A DNA stretch of 64,000 bases from Yarrowia lipolytica (Eukaryota > Ascomycota > Dipodascomycetes > Dipodascales): NCBI RefSeq assembly GCF_001761485.1, contig NC_090775.1:248001-312000 (forward strand), read 5' to 3'. The translations under genes and the position numbers were made by a program. Every line of letters starts with the position of its first letter. Position 1 is the stretch's first letter. This document shows, piece after piece, positions 39,478-50,345 of the stretch. Below the pieces are notes generated by a model. It searched no databases and was not told the DNA's origin. It worked only from the letters and a program-made list of their open reading frames with translations.

Positions 39478-42372
39478 TCAGGTAGTCTTGACAACCACCT
39501 TGCTATCGCCCTGGTTCCAACCACCAGCATTTTTGCACTGGGTAATGTCCAGCGTCTTGAGCTTCAGACACCCCGCAAGAATTGTATCCACTCCAACCGC
39601 AGTCACTCGAACACAACCTCGCACACTCAGATGCTCCAGGTCCAAAAGATGCATGGCCACCGCCCGAAGATTAGCATCGGACACGGCCGAGCCACAGAAG
39701 GACAGATTCAGACTCTTGAGTGACGGACATCCCAGAGAAAGAACCTCCACAGATACGTCTGACAGCGCACAGCAGAATGATAGGTCCAAGAACTCGAGAT
39801 TCTTCGCAGCGCCAACAATAGAAATGATGGCCTTGTCGGACAGAAATGTGCAGTCCGCCAAAACCAGCTCCCTGAGTCGTGTAAAGGGCCTGATGTTCCA
39901 GTATCCGAACCCATGGTCGGTGATTGTAGTACATCGGGTGAGATTGAGCATCTCCAGCCGATCAGCTGCATACACAGCCATATGGTGCATGCTTCGGTCG
40001 GTGATGTGTTTGCAGTAGCTAATGGTGATGCGTTTCAGCTTGGGACATCCGACCACCGAAGACGAAGGTGACGTCTCTCTATCTCCGCTGTTTTCTCCGC
40101 CCTCTTCTTGAACCCATCCCACTAGTCGTGCTAGAGTCGAATCTCCCACTTTACGGCAGTTGGAAAGATCCACTTCTTCTAGATCAGCTCCAATTGAAGG
40201 CACAGTGAGATCCATGATGGCCATGCCTGACACCTCCCAAACTGAAGTCATTTTGAAGACCCGGATCTTTGCCAGTCCGATGCCGTTGACCAGGTAGGAG
40301 AAACCGTCATCAGTCAGGTGGAAACAGGAGCTAATGTCTACCAGCTTTGGTCGAGCGCCCACAAAGTTGACGATTGAAACGATGGATGTATCATCAATGG
40401 ATCTATTGTAGGGCTTAAGATCCAGCTCAGGGAGAGGACACGTGAGAAGCAACTGCCGCCAGTGCTGACATACTCTCTGTAGCACCATCAGGTCAGGAAG
40501 ATCAAGATATGCAAATATTTTAACCTGGATGGCATCGGAGAAGGGGCCGACGTTAAACAGCGACGACTTTCGTCGCTGAAATGTCTTTTGCTTCTTGAGC
40601 CGAGGATGCAAGAGGAACGACGAGTATCGCTGGGGGGAAATCGTCTTAACACTAGCTCCAGTAGACGAAGATCTAGCCAGAGGAGCTGCACCAGGTGAAG
40701 AGGGAGAAGAATCTCGAGGAGACATTTCCCGTTTATCTTTTCCAAGTGGTTCGTCATCTCGATTGTCAAAGGCAGGCCGTTTGGAAGGAGAGGTAGCACC
40801 ACTGCTTCCTGCGGAAAGACATTTCCGAGGCTGAGCCATCTGATAATTGCCCAGAGACAAGGGTGCCTCTTCAGACACGCCCGAGTTAGATTCCCACGAG
40901 TTGGAAAAGACGACTCGACCATCACGGGAAATGACAGGCTCGAAAACCGTGCCTGTGCTGTATCGTCTAGTATGAGAATGGTTACTTGTCATAGGCGACA
41001 CTGTCGTGTTTTCTGCTCCTGGAAGAGAAATATGGTAATCCTTGGGCTCACTAAAGAAGGTAGCTCCTCCTCGACTGACGGTGAACAAGCTGTAGTTCTT
41101 CTTACCGCCAAAATCAGCCACTGAGCGGCGTCTAGTCATATCGACAGGTAAAGCTGGTCCAGCTCCAGCTGATTGTGTATCTGTTGTAGTATTGTTAATA
41201 ATGTCATGTGTTTTTGGGTCCCGGTGATATTGCTCTATTCGAGCCGAGGCTGTTTGCTCGATATGTTGTTGAATATCGGGGTACTGAGAACACAGCGACT
41301 CCAGCGTGTCTGTAGTCAGAACCAGACACTCCACCATGCTGATTGATCGAATGGACGCGGTTCGTACGGGATTAGAGCTCAGGAACGCCATTTCTCCAAA
41401 GTACGACCCCTTGGTCAACCGGGCAATGATGTGTGCCGCCGTGCCAATTTCCCGCTCGTCAATGACCTCCACGATGCCGCTGGTCAGAAAGTAAATCTCC
41501 TGGCCAATTGTGTCCTGCTTAATGATGTACTGGAACGGCTCATAAGTGCGAGGCTCTACTGCCAGCGCCAGCTTATGCACTATTGTTTCTGGAATGTGTC
41601 GGAACAACGGCATTTCGTGTAGGAGGTTTCGGATTGACGTAGTGGGCGACACCATTCCAGTCAAAAGGGACTTACGCTGGTTGATTTTCGTTTTTTCGAT
41701 GATGGCCAGACGCTCCTGGGCCTCGTCTCTGATAGCTCGTTCCATTGCTGGAAATTTTGGCAGGATGTCATTGAGACTGTCGCCTTTGAGAACCGCCAAC
41801 ACGCACTTTGTCGATGCTAAAACCGTTGCCGTTCGCGGTCGATCAAACAGAATTCCAATCTCGCCGAAAAACGAGCCAGCCTCCAGCTCGGCATAAACAC
41901 TCTCTCCATCTCTGCTCGTCACATTGACCTGGCCCTTGAGGATCCAGTACATGGCCTTGGCCTCGTCGCCCTGTGTGACAATGTACTCCTGTGGCGACAC
42001 CTGCTGGATGCGCAGCTTGGCCGACACGGCAATAACAAAGGCGTTGGGGGCCATTTTGAACAGCGGGAACGTGCGGATCAGCGAGTACAGGTCACCTGGA
42101 GCACCCTGCGGGCCAGCAGAAGCCTCGGCCTCGGCCTTGGTCTCCTGGTACAGAGAGTCGCTCATTCGTGGAGGCATTGCGGCGGCTGGCGACGCTGGCG
42201 ATCCGGAATCGGCGTTGTGTGTATCCTTGACCTCGGGCTGGTCCCACATCTCCACATCTTCACCCTCGCCGTCGTCGTCGTCCGAGTACACCTCCTGCAG
42301 CTGTGACGGCGTGCGGGCCACGTGGCCGGCTTCTGTGCGTTTTCCAAAGAACTTTTTGCGTCGATACGCCAT
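39478..42372 (-). CDS. Protein with two cyclic-nucleotide-binding domains, F-box and LRRs
   Basis: 964 residues from the ATG with complement at 42370-42372 (MAYRRKKFFGKRTE). After an acidic N terminus come two cNMP-binding domains, about 100-220 and 250-375. Their phosphate-binding cassettes read FGEIGILFDRPRTATV (near 172) and FGEMAFLSSNPVRTASI (near 322). Both keep the Glu and Arg that contact cyclic nucleotide in PKA regulatory subunits. A disordered linker (about 380-600) leads to an F-box at about 604-642 (LFNVGPFSDAIQVKIFAYLD) and AMN1/Skp2-type leucine-rich repeats to about 955. The architecture implies an SCF substrate receptor gated by, or tethered to, cAMP/cGMP or a similar ligand. 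The domains are seen; the function is inferred. I know of no characterised yeast protein to name it after. Confidence 0.88.
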   Translation of the reverse strand: MAYRRKKFFGKRTEAGHVARTPSQLQEVYSDDDDGEGEDVEMWDQPEVKDTHNADSGSPASPAAAMPPRMSDSLYQETKAEAEASAGPQGAPGDLYSLIRTFPLFKMAPNAFVIAVSAKLRIQQVSPQEYIVTQGDEAKAMYWILKGQVNVTSRDGESVYAELEAGSFFGEIGILFDRPRTATVLASTKCVLAVLKGDSLNDILPKFPAMERAIRDEAQERLAIIEKTKINQRKSLLTGMVSPTTSIRNLLHEMPLFRHIPETIVHKLALAVEPRTYEPFQYIIKQDTIGQEIYFLTSGIVEVIDEREIGTAAHIIARLTKGSYFGEMAFLSSNPVRTASIRSISMVECLVLTTDTLESLCSQYPDIQQHIEQTASARIEQYHRDPKTHDIINNTTTDTQSAGAGPALPVDMTRRRSVADFGGKKNYSLFTVSRGGATFFSEPKDYHISLPGAENTTVSPMTSNHSHTRRYSTGTVFEPVISRDGRVVFSNSWESNSGVSEEAPLSLGNYQMAQPRKCLSAGSSGATSPSKRPAFDNRDDEPLGKDKREMSPRDSSPSSPGAAPLARSSSTGASVKTISPQRYSSFLLHPRLKKQKTFQRRKSSLFNVGPFSDAIQVKIFAYLDLPDLMVLQRVCQHWRQLLLTCPLPELDLKPYNRSIDDTSIVSIVNFVGARPKLVDISSCFHLTDDGFSYLVNGIGLAKIRVFKMTSVWEVSGMAIMDLTVPSIGADLEEVDLSNCRKVGDSTLARLVGWVQEEGGENSGDRETSPSSSVVGCPKLKRITISYCKHITDRSMHHMAVYAADRLEMLNLTRCTTITDHGFGYWNIRPFTRLRELVLADCTFLSDKAIISIVGAAKNLEFLDLSFCCALSDVSVEVLSLGCPSLKSLNLSFCGSAVSDANLRAVAMHLLDLEHLSVRGCVRVTAVGVDTILAGCLKLKTLDITQCKNAGGWNQGDSKVVVKTT

Positions 42373-43646
42373 GGTCGAATGGTCAAGGGGTTAGTTTAGG
42401 CGATATCAACAAGGTGTGTGCGTGTGTGCATGGAGTGCGGCAGGGTAGTACCTGCAGGCGCTAGCGCAAGCTAAGCTTGGATTTTTTCCTAGTTTGGGAC
42501 TGTGGGGACATAGGATGGGAGGTGCTACTGTGATAAGGAAACGGATACTATAAGTGAACAATCAGGAAATAATGAATTATATCACAGAGCAGCTTGTAAA
42601 CACCACTTCCTTGCCTCTCGTGACATGTGACCCGATGTTTAAATGACAGGTACCTACAGAAATCAAGCCACCTCCCAAAGTTACAGTATGTACGTATTGG
42701 AACTGTAGGCACTGGGTCTTTTATACACAGGGCACTCTCCCTTCTACAGTATGTACTTGTCGACAGTGAACATAAAAAACCGACCACTATCTTTCAAAGT
42801 GACTCAAAAAAAAGCAACTTTCCACAGCCTTCCATGAGGTCTCAGCACCAGGGCCATTTCTGTTCTTGTCGCATGCGACACACAAGCTTTGGGGTGGATA
42901 CAGTTGCTGCACCACCTCCCACAATTTTTTTTAAGGCCCCAACGGTCCCCATTCTTTCTCGTTTAGAGCCTGACGGGGGGGGATCGGCGCTCTGACAGAT
43001 GGAGTCCATAGTATGAACAAGCACTCGTAGAAACAGAGATAATACTCCGCTCTTGGGGATCATCACGTGACTACACACAATCGGGTCTAGTTGGAAAGAG
43101 TTAGACACTCGGCATTTAGCGTCTGACTTGTCTTTTCTTATAAGCCTTTCTTGGAGTTGCCGACTACCGAAATCGCAAGCTGAATCTAGACAGAAACAAG
43201 ACTCAAAATCACCAGTAAAAAACACTCCACACGCAATTTCACTCCAGGTATAACGACAGTATCAACTTGTAGCTATATGTTGGCACTTAGCTACCAGACA
43301 TTTACAAAACCATTCATAAATGTGAATACGTGGACACCGCGCACATGATTAAAATAGCGCAATAATGCACTGCGGTGCACAAAACGGTCGCTCGCTTCTC
43401 GTGCCAAGCATCTACGGGAATGCTGTGACATGAGGAGACATGTGGATGACACAGAAAAGTCTCCGCCACAATAGTGGTTTCCAAATCATGACAATTTGCT
43501 ATATAAACACTCATAAAGCGCCGGCGTGCGCTACCCATTACTGAAATACCGTGGACGTAAACACTCGTATCCAGATTAGGTTCAAGGGTTATCGGCTTTA
43601 TGCATACACCACGCAGGTGTAGAGGAAGAGGCGTGTCAGACAGTCT
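42373..43646. other. Spacer upstream of the cNMP/F-box gene
   Basis: 1.27 kb between the F-box gene start and the HRD3 stop. TCACGTGA at 43063-43070 and a plus-strand TATATAAACA at about 43499, neither followed by a gene. No RNA gene recognised. Confidence 0.45.
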
Positions 43647-45953
43647 CTAACTGGGGAAAGCTCCGTCTTCAGGGTCTCCAAGATGAGGACCTAGGGGTCG
43701 ATGCAGAGGCTGGGGCTCGGCAGGCTCCTCTCGTGGAGCGTTTACCGCAGTATCTCGAGGTGCCTCGTCCACATCAGGCAAATTGGCAATCTCGGGGTTG
43801 ACAGCCTGGCGATTGGAAAGCAGGTAGACCACAAGAATGAAGGAACCAAGGAGAGCCAGATCAAGAACGCCGATTCGGTTGAACCGAATGACCATGTTGC
43901 GGAACCGCGCAAAGTTGGACTTGGCATTGTTGCTGGGGCCTCCAATGATGCTCACCTGCGTGTCAGTCTTCTTCTTATAGCCCAGGAAGCCGCCGATGGC
44001 ACTAGCAATGATCTTGAATCGCAGCTTTGCCAGAGATAGATAGACGGCCAGATAGGCGTCAGGATTAGCCACCAGGGCCGAGTCGTAGTGCCGCTTGGCC
44101 AGATGATAATCCTGAGACACACCAATTCCGTGCTCATGCATCCATCCCAGGTTCCAACGAGCCAAACCGAGGTTGCCCCGCTCAGCAGCACCGGTGTAGC
44201 ACTCATGAGCCTTCTCAGCATCAGGCTTGGTTCCAATACCATAAAGGTAGTAGTCACCCATTCGTAGAGTCGACTCAAAATTGGACTGGATGGAAGACCG
44301 AGTCCAGTAGGCCAAAGCGCTGAGCTTGTCACTCTCGGAAATAACTCCGTTGTCGTCATAGTTGAGACACTCGTCGACCACGTAGGCAGCGTTGAACTGA
44401 CCATTCTCAGAGCCTTGTTCAGCCTCGATGACAAAGCCAACAAATGCATTATGGAAGGTGCCTAGGTTCCATTGCTGAAGTGCCCAGCGCCGAGGGAACT
44501 TATTACCGCAGATTCGCTCGTTGAACAGCTTGAAGTGCTTGTATGTCTTTGAGCAAGTCAGTTCGTCAGAGTAAGTACCCACTGTAGCAACAGCCTCAGC
44601 AATAGCAGGGTCCTCACGAACTCGGAAATAGTACTCGCCAGTCTCATACATTGCTGGCAGATTTACAGTGGCAGCCTCGGAAAAGTACCGCAGAGCTGCC
44701 TTGTGATCTCCCCGTTCTAGCTGGATTTCTCCCAGATTGTAATGGGCAGGCAAGCTTTGCAGCTCAGCGGCCTTGTGGAAGTACCGGATGGCCTTCTCTG
44801 TGTTCTGCTTGACCCCCAACCCGTGCCTGTAAATGTATCCGAGTCCATTTCCAGCTGTTCCAATCTGACCTCCAGATGCCTGCCATGCCTTGTGGAACCA
44901 CTTGTGTGCGAGCTTGTAGTCTTGCTCCACTCCCTCGCCCCGCATGTACATCTGCCCGAGCCGCGTGGCACATCGCACCGAATACCATTGTGATTCTCGA
45001 GCCGGGGCCACCTCCTTGGCGTCAAGATCTGTGAAAAATAGCCCAGCACACTCGTGGGCGAGTCGAGCGGACTTAGTGAGGTCCGGCTCGACGTTCTGGG
45101 AGCCCCGATAGAAGAACTCACTGAGTGACCACTTGTACTCGGCCACCTTGCCCTCCAGCATGTGCTCAGCGTATTCTAGAATCTCCTCCGACGAGTCCTC
45201 AGCATACTCGTCGTACATGGACGTTTCCTTGCCCAGATTTCCGTAGAGCCCGTAGTTGGAGTCTGCCAGATGCCACGATGAGGGGCCCAGATGCTTGCCT
45301 CCAGGAGGTCCGTCCAGAAAGTAGTTGAGTGTCTGGTTAGCAGCCAGTCGCAGGTACTTGAGAGCAGCATCACAGTCCTGAGGCATTCCAATACCGTTGT
45401 TGATTCGGTTGCTCATTGCCATCTGCGCCCGGACATCGCCTCCCTTGGCTGCGAACGAGTAGTATAATGTAGCCCGTGCCTGATCTCTGGGCCATTGTCC
45501 AAACAAACCAGTGCTGTATAGCAAACCCACAAAGAACTGCGCTGCGGGGTCACCCGTGAGCTCGGCATACTGCTTGTAGGCCGCAAAGCCGGCTGCGTAT
45601 TGTGGGCGAACGGAGTAGTGTCCAAACGTCAGCAGTTCAGCCAGCAACAAGAGCGCCTGTGGATCGTCGGAGGAGCACTCTCGAAGCTGTTCCAACAGCT
45701 GCTGGTATTCCTTGGGTGACAATCGCACCGAAACGGGATCCTTGTTGTCGTCTGTGAGATAATTTTTGTGTTTCGAGCTCAGGGTGTCCCACATGGCTTG
45801 TAGTTGGTTGTTGATGTCGGAGGCGCATTGAGAGGTGAACAGCGAGTTCAGAGGACCTTTGATGGGACTCTCGACCTTGGGCCACTCCTTCAGCTTGGAC
45901 GCCAGAACACCTGACGCCACCGTTAGTATCGTCGCAAGATGTGGAAACAGCAT
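43647..45953 (-). CDS. HRD3: ER-associated degradation component Hrd3 / SEL1L
   Basis: 768 residues from the ATG with complement at 45951-45953. A signal peptide (MLFPHLATILTVASGVLA) precedes a lumenal domain of many Sel1 repeats (for example AQFFVGLLYSTGLFG, ARWNLGWMHEHGIGVSQDYH). One transmembrane helix at about 693-713 (LDLALLGSFILVVYLL) and a short proline-rich cytosolic tail follow. Signal peptide, Sel1 array and C-terminal anchor are the Hrd3/SEL1L layout. In yeast Hrd3 stabilises the Hrd1 ubiquitin ligase and recruits misfolded glycoproteins with Yos9. Length fits yeast Hrd3. Divergent from the dynactin gene. Confidence 0.93.
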   Translation of the reverse strand: MLFPHLATILTVASGVLASKLKEWPKVESPIKGPLNSLFTSQCASDINNQLQAMWDTLSSKHKNYLTDDNKDPVSVRLSPKEYQQLLEQLRECSSDDPQALLLLAELLTFGHYSVRPQYAAGFAAYKQYAELTGDPAAQFFVGLLYSTGLFGQWPRDQARATLYYSFAAKGGDVRAQMAMSNRINNGIGMPQDCDAALKYLRLAANQTLNYFLDGPPGGKHLGPSSWHLADSNYGLYGNLGKETSMYDEYAEDSSEEILEYAEHMLEGKVAEYKWSLSEFFYRGSQNVEPDLTKSARLAHECAGLFFTDLDAKEVAPARESQWYSVRCATRLGQMYMRGEGVEQDYKLAHKWFHKAWQASGGQIGTAGNGLGYIYRHGLGVKQNTEKAIRYFHKAAELQSLPAHYNLGEIQLERGDHKAALRYFSEAATVNLPAMYETGEYYFRVREDPAIAEAVATVGTYSDELTCSKTYKHFKLFNERICGNKFPRRWALQQWNLGTFHNAFVGFVIEAEQGSENGQFNAAYVVDECLNYDDNGVISESDKLSALAYWTRSSIQSNFESTLRMGDYYLYGIGTKPDAEKAHECYTGAAERGNLGLARWNLGWMHEHGIGVSQDYHLAKRHYDSALVANPDAYLAVYLSLAKLRFKIIASAIGGFLGYKKKTDTQVSIIGGPSNNAKSNFARFRNMVIRFNRIGVLDLALLGSFILVVYLLSNRQAVNPEIANLPDVDEAPRDTAVNAPREEPAEPQPLHRPLGPHLGDPEDGAFPS

Positions 45954-46251
45954 TGATCTGGAGTTCTGTCTTGGGCTGCGAGGTTAGATAATGCGTGGCG
46001 TCACGTGATTGAGTTGGTGGGAGGAGAGAGGGAAGTGGTAATCGTAGTATTTTGATAAAAAAAACAAAAAACAAGATGATGAAGGGAAGAAAAAACTATG
46101 CCATAGAACAGGGAGGTTTCCTGCTAATGTTTCAATTCTCTTTTCTCTTCTCGATATACCGTTGTAGGGTATATTGTGTGTTGTTCTGTAAACTCCTTCT
46201 TTTATATGCCAGCATATAGTATCTCTCCAAGTTCACCATACATCGCCATGC
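45954..46251. promoter_or_regulatory. Divergent HRD3/dynactin-p62 promoter
   Basis: 298 bp. A TCACGTGA palindrome at 46001-46008 lies 48 bp upstream of the HRD3 ATG. An 11-codon upstream ORF starts at 46248 and overlaps the dynactin start. Confidence 0.6.
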
Positions 46252-46283
46252 ATGCACACACCACCAATGATCCACTGTTGTAA
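46248..46283 (+). CDS. Upstream ORF overlapping the dynactin p62 start
   Basis: ATG at 46248 in a CGCC context reads MHAHTTNDPLL then TAA. It overlaps the main ATG at 46252 in another frame. Scanning ribosomes would meet it first if the mRNA begins upstream of 46248. Its translation is an inference. Confidence 0.4.
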   Translation: MHAHTTNDPLL

Positions 46284-47487
46284 TGAATCAATAGTGGCAG
46301 AAAGCGGAAGCACAACGGTCTCGGACATTAGCGTGCCGCATTCTCTGGCCCAGAAATGGACGCTGTTTGAGCGCGAAAAGCTCTACTTTTGCAAGACCTG
46401 TCAACTGCTGCAGTCACCAGACATGACTACTGACATTGTCGAGTGTATCTACTGTCCCATGTGTCTAGTGGAGGTGCCCAAATCGTCGACTCAGCGCGTG
46501 TGCACGCGCAATTGTCTGCAATGCCCCGAATGCAAGAGTGCTTTGGATGTGATGAAGACCTCCAAAGAAGCATCCAATTACACTCTCAAGTGCACCTGGT
46601 GCGAGTACACTACCGACCAGTACGTGTCCGACAAGGCTCTGGCTGCCCAGATTCTGCAGCAACAAAACACCCTGGGGGACAATGCTCTCGCAGGAGCCAC
46701 TCGGAAGTACATACGGCATTTGTTTGAGCCAGAAGACAAGGACGCCTCTAAAGCCATGGAAGCTCTGTCTGTGGGTTCTTCCAGAGGCTCTGATCTTTCA
46801 AAGAGCTTGAAAAACACAGGAAAGATTGTGATTGATGTGAATAAGAGGCAGAGCGAACGGACAGAGCTCAAACCCCCGATACTGCCTTCTCTGAGAGGCA
46901 AGAAAAGTCGGTTGTGCTACAAGTGTGAAAAGCCGCTGATTGTGCCCAGCAAGAAACCGTCGTCTATTTCGCTGAAGGCCTCCGAGCTGGCGATCCACTA
47001 CATCCCCGAGGTGAAGCTGCTATCGTTTAATGCCCAGGGAGTTAAATTCCGAGCTCGCAATGTTCTCAGAGAAGAGGTCGTCTTCAGTGTTTCCACAGCT
47101 AATCTCGACTCTGAAGACTCGCCCCATCTCAAAGACTTATTCCCATCTGGAGCTACAGTTCTTACCCCTTCAACGACCTTGAATCCCTCTGTGGACCTCC
47201 TGACAGCCGATGATACTGCCTTCGCCTGTTCCTTCCCCGTGGAAACCATGAAGGATAGCATTTTCAAGACCAAACTAGTGATGAACGACACACACAAGGG
47301 CGTCAAACCATCATGGGATGATTTGGAGATTGAATTGGAGCAGCCCGAAGCTAAAAGATTGGCTGTATATATTCATTGCAAGTCCAAGACGTTAGATGTC
47401 GGATACTGGCTTGTTTTTGATAGGCCTGAGGAGAAGGAGCATACTGGGAAAGAGACAGAAAAAGACCAAGAGCAGGAAGGTGTTTAA
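46252..47487 (+). CDS. Dynactin subunit p62 (DCTN4-like)
   Basis: 411 residues. The N-terminal 140 residues carry cysteine pairs of the zinc-binding type: CKTC, CIYCPMC, CTRNCLQCPEC and CTWC. CYKC comes later at about 220-225, before beta-rich regions. This is the DCTN4/p62 layout; the subunit sits at the pointed end of the dynactin Arp filament and helps dynein cargo binding. It is shorter than metazoan p62. The start is uncertain. A better-placed ATG at 46248 opens an out-of-frame 11-codon ORF, and in-frame Met6 (46267) is an alternative start. Confidence 0.82.
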   Translation: MHTPPMIHCCNESIVAESGSTTVSDISVPHSLAQKWTLFEREKLYFCKTCQLLQSPDMTTDIVECIYCPMCLVEVPKSSTQRVCTRNCLQCPECKSALDVMKTSKEASNYTLKCTWCEYTTDQYVSDKALAAQILQQQNTLGDNALAGATRKYIRHLFEPEDKDASKAMEALSVGSSRGSDLSKSLKNTGKIVIDVNKRQSERTELKPPILPSLRGKKSRLCYKCEKPLIVPSKKPSSISLKASELAIHYIPEVKLLSFNAQGVKFRARNVLREEVVFSVSTANLDSEDSPHLKDLFPSGATVLTPSTTLNPSVDLLTADDTAFACSFPVETMKDSIFKTKLVMNDTHKGVKPSWDDLEIELEQPEAKRLAVYIHCKSKTLDVGYWLVFDRPEEKEHTGKETEKDQEQEGV

Positions 47488-47864
47488 CAGTGTATGCGTT
47501 GCGAGAACATCTCTGCCGCAAATATATTTATTCGTTCGATTTCACTTCATTTTTCACGTTCTTGGAATAGTACAGTAGTCCAGCTGACCTCTTTTTTGTG
47601 GGATCTATAGGTGGGGTACACATAATTATCATAGATTTGTTATCTGGTCGTACTTGTTGCTGGTCTACATAAAAGATAGCCCATGGGCTAATCAGATGAT
47701 TCAACTCCTTATTGTTCTATAGACCAATGGATACTGCTTGCAAATACTTGTGTACTCGGCTTCACATCTACCTGATAGCCGTCGCCGACGACAGGTACAA
47801 CAAGTACCCTCTACTACATATACATAACCATTACTATTTCTAAATGCATTTTAAGTAGATGTTG
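47488..47864. terminator. Convergent 3' spacer
   Basis: 377 bp between the dynactin and ubiquitin hydrolase stops. Contains TATATTTATT shortly after the first stop and an AT-rich stretch before the second. No gene. Confidence 0.4.
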
Positions 47865-50345
47865 TTATCTCTTTCGTCCAAAGGAGAACCGGCTCTTCTT
47901 GCCGGCCGACTCGGTGGACGTGTTGGACACAGACCGGTCTCGTCGCTGCCAGAACTTGTTGCCACTACTGGAAGGAGGCGCGCTGTCGGTCCCTGCAGAA
48001 GGAGGGGGAGCAGGTACACTCATTGAGGTGTTGGCCGTGGAGTGGTGGGACGACGACAGATCAGAGTGGATGGACGTGCTTCCAGGAATCGACGACGACA
48101 TCATCGAATTGCCCACCACCGAAGAGCTCTGAGACGGAGCAGGAGAGGGCTGGGGGAATCCAACAGATGGCTGCTGGGGGAAACCAAACTGCTGCTGGGG
48201 CTGATGCTGCTGTTGATGTGGAGATGTGGCAAATGACTCTTGTAGGGAAGGCAAAGAGGCAGCCGGAAAGTTGGTTCCCACACTGGAGGGGAGGTTAGAG
48301 GAGCTGCCGGCCGCGCTGGAGACGCCACTCTGGATGCCACTACTCAGAGCAGTAGAAGAGTTGAAGCCTGTGGTGATTGTAGGCAGAGGACCGTCTTCGT
48401 CATCTTCTCGGACGTTGGGCAGCGACGATGAGGGAAGGGGAACACTCTCGGTGGACGAAACGTGCTCGATCAGCTCGCCATTGGCGTTAGTGGTGACGTT
48501 GAACACGTCATTGGACAGGTTATCCGACTCCATCTGGTCCACAGTAGTCTCCTGGTAGAAGAGAACGTAGGCCGAGGCCAGACCTCGGTTGTCTCCAAAG
48601 AAGTTGAACACATAGTGGGGGTCCACGGCCTCGACCATTTCATCGTCAAACAGCAGCCAGCCAGCATGCTCTGTCTTGACCACACTGACGTAATGACCAT
48701 GGTAGGGGCCTCCTCCAATATGCACGACCACCGCGTACAGTTCGTAAAGCTTGTCGGGGTCGGGACAATCGAAGGTGGTCTCGAACATTCGCAGGTACTT
48801 GGGGTAGACCACACGGTGGAACAGCTTGGTGTTTCGCTGCATGTCCTCGGTGAACTTGAACCGCTTGAGATGCAGGGCCAGGACCTTGGGTAGCCGCTGG
48901 ATCTTCATTCGCTTCTCGGCCTCCTGCAGTCCACAGCACGTGTCGCAGTGGAACTTGTTTCGTTCACAGAGCATTTCTGAGGCAGAGAACTGACGAAGAC
49001 AGGCTGTGACCGAAGAGTTTCGTTCCAGATCGATCGACAGGTCCAGAAATGACTCATGTCGACGCGAGACCGACTCACAAGTAAGACACTTTGTTTCCGA
49101 TGTCAGAGAGCCCTCAAACAGCTCGTGGATCCACTTGGAATCGTCTCGGGATGCCGACGAGCCGTCCACGCTCTCAATGACCTCGTTGAGCAAAAAGTTG
49201 AGAAACTCATGTGCATCCTGATGCATTGAGGATCTGAAGAGCTCGTTTTCGCGCTTGAGCACGGTGATGAGGTTGCTGGGAGACATGATACCAATTCGTG
49301 ACGAGTTTTCGCTCATGCATTCGAAAATGTCCTTGAGCGCGGTGAACAGGGACTCCTTCATGCTGTAGTCCTGGGCAAACGAGTGGTCCAGGTTGATGAT
49401 GGGGCCCGTGATCAGCGCCGCTCTTTTCTTATTTTCCGGCGTGGCAAACGGGTCTTCGGTGTAGCCCACTACAGGCACATTTGCGTTGGGCAGTCGGTGG
49501 CCCAGGGGGATTCCCTCCAGACCGGGGTAGTTGGGCTTGCTCTGTAGAATGTTCAGTGGCGGAGCGTTCTCACCAATGTAGCCTGGAGCTGGAGGAGCCG
49601 AGCTTGCCTGATTGTTGTTGTTGGAAGCAGGGGATGCAGAGATGCCTCCAACAAAGCCCGAGCCTCCCGCAGAGCTGGGGGGTCCTCCTGCAGATCCGGG
49701 CGGGCCCCCGTTTGTCGACTGATCCGCGTCCTTGTCCTTGTTTTTCTTGCCAAACATAGTCAGTCGCCTGGACAGCTTTCCATTACCGCTGCTACTGGGC
49801 GGGTTTCCGCTGGAATTGACAGACTCCTGCGATTTGAGGCCCAAAGACAGACTGCTGAGTCCGGAGGTGGCTGCTCCTGCCGAGTCTGGAGGAGCAGGGT
49901 TGGCTGCTTGAGGAGTTGAAGTCGACAAGATAGCCGACTCGGGGTTGACAGTGAATGGATGCGGCGTCTTTCCGGGTACGCTGCGTTTTTTGGGCCGCGA
50001 GTCGTCCTTGGCGAAGGCCAGTACCTGATCTCGGAACGGCTTTGTGTAGTAGAGACACTGCAGCACCGAGTTGCAGTAGCATGTGTTGCCAAAGTTTTCC
50101 ATGCCGAAGAACCGGTTGGATGGAGCCGTCAAGGCTGATGTGGCGGGTGCCGAGGAGGGAGGCAGATCCTTGGGGGTAGTCGGCAAGTTGTTGGACGAGT
50201 TCACCTGCGACACACTATGGGTCGGGGTTGTGGAGAACTGGTATGGGTTGTGTTGTGGGGTCTGAGTGGCTGGAGGAGCCAGATGTCGTTGCATCATGAC
50301 GCCACCACCATTGGCGTGGTCGTTCCTTGAGCCGTTGAGGGACAT
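47865..50345 (-). CDS. Ubiquitin carboxyl-terminal hydrolase, UBP9/13 - USP12/46 type
   Basis: 826 residues from the ATG with complement at 50343-50345 ([14 protein letters not shown]). The USP domain starts at about 79 with [22 protein letters not shown]; Cys89 is the nucleophile. The [10 protein letters not shown] form is typical of the USP12/46 and Ubp9/13 clade. The His box ([13 protein letters not shown], near 550) and the Asp in LLFDDEMVE complete the site. CLTC and CDTC pairs supply the zinc ribbon. A low-complexity insert (about 115-260) splits the fingers, and the last 200 residues are Ser/Gln/Pro-rich. Partners in other fungi are WD-repeat activators of the Bun107/WDR48 kind. None is encoded here. 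Confidence 0.9.
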   Translation of the reverse strand: MSLNGSRNDHANGGGVMMQRHLAPPATQTPQHNPYQFSTTPTHSVSQVNSSNNLPTTPKDLPPSSAPATSALTAPSNRFFGMENFGNTCYCNSVLQCLYYTKPFRDQVLAFAKDDSRPKKRSVPGKTPHPFTVNPESAILSTSTPQAANPAPPDSAGAATSGLSSLSLGLKSQESVNSSGNPPSSSGNGKLSRRLTMFGKKNKDKDADQSTNGGPPGSAGGPPSSAGGSGFVGGISASPASNNNNQASSAPPAPGYIGENAPPLNILQSKPNYPGLEGIPLGHRLPNANVPVVGYTEDPFATPENKKRAALITGPIINLDHSFAQDYSMKESLFTALKDIFECMSENSSRIGIMSPSNLITVLKRENELFRSSMHQDAHEFLNFLLNEVIESVDGSSASRDDSKWIHELFEGSLTSETKCLTCESVSRRHESFLDLSIDLERNSSVTACLRQFSASEMLCERNKFHCDTCCGLQEAEKRMKIQRLPKVLALHLKRFKFTEDMQRNTKLFHRVVYPKYLRMFETTFDCPDPDKLYELYAVVVHIGGGPYHGHYVSVVKTEHAGWLLFDDEMVEAVDPHYVFNFFGDNRGLASAYVLFYQETTVDQMESDNLSNDVFNVTTNANGELIEHVSSTESVPLPSSSLPNVREDDEDGPLPTITTGFNSSTALSSGIQSGVSSAAGSSSNLPSSVGTNFPAASLPSLQESFATSPHQQQHQPQQQFGFPQQPSVGFPQPSPAPSQSSSVVGNSMMSSSIPGSTSIHSDLSSSHHSTANTSMSVPAPPPSAGTDSAPPSSSGNKFWQRRDRSVSNTSTESAGKKSRFSFGRKR

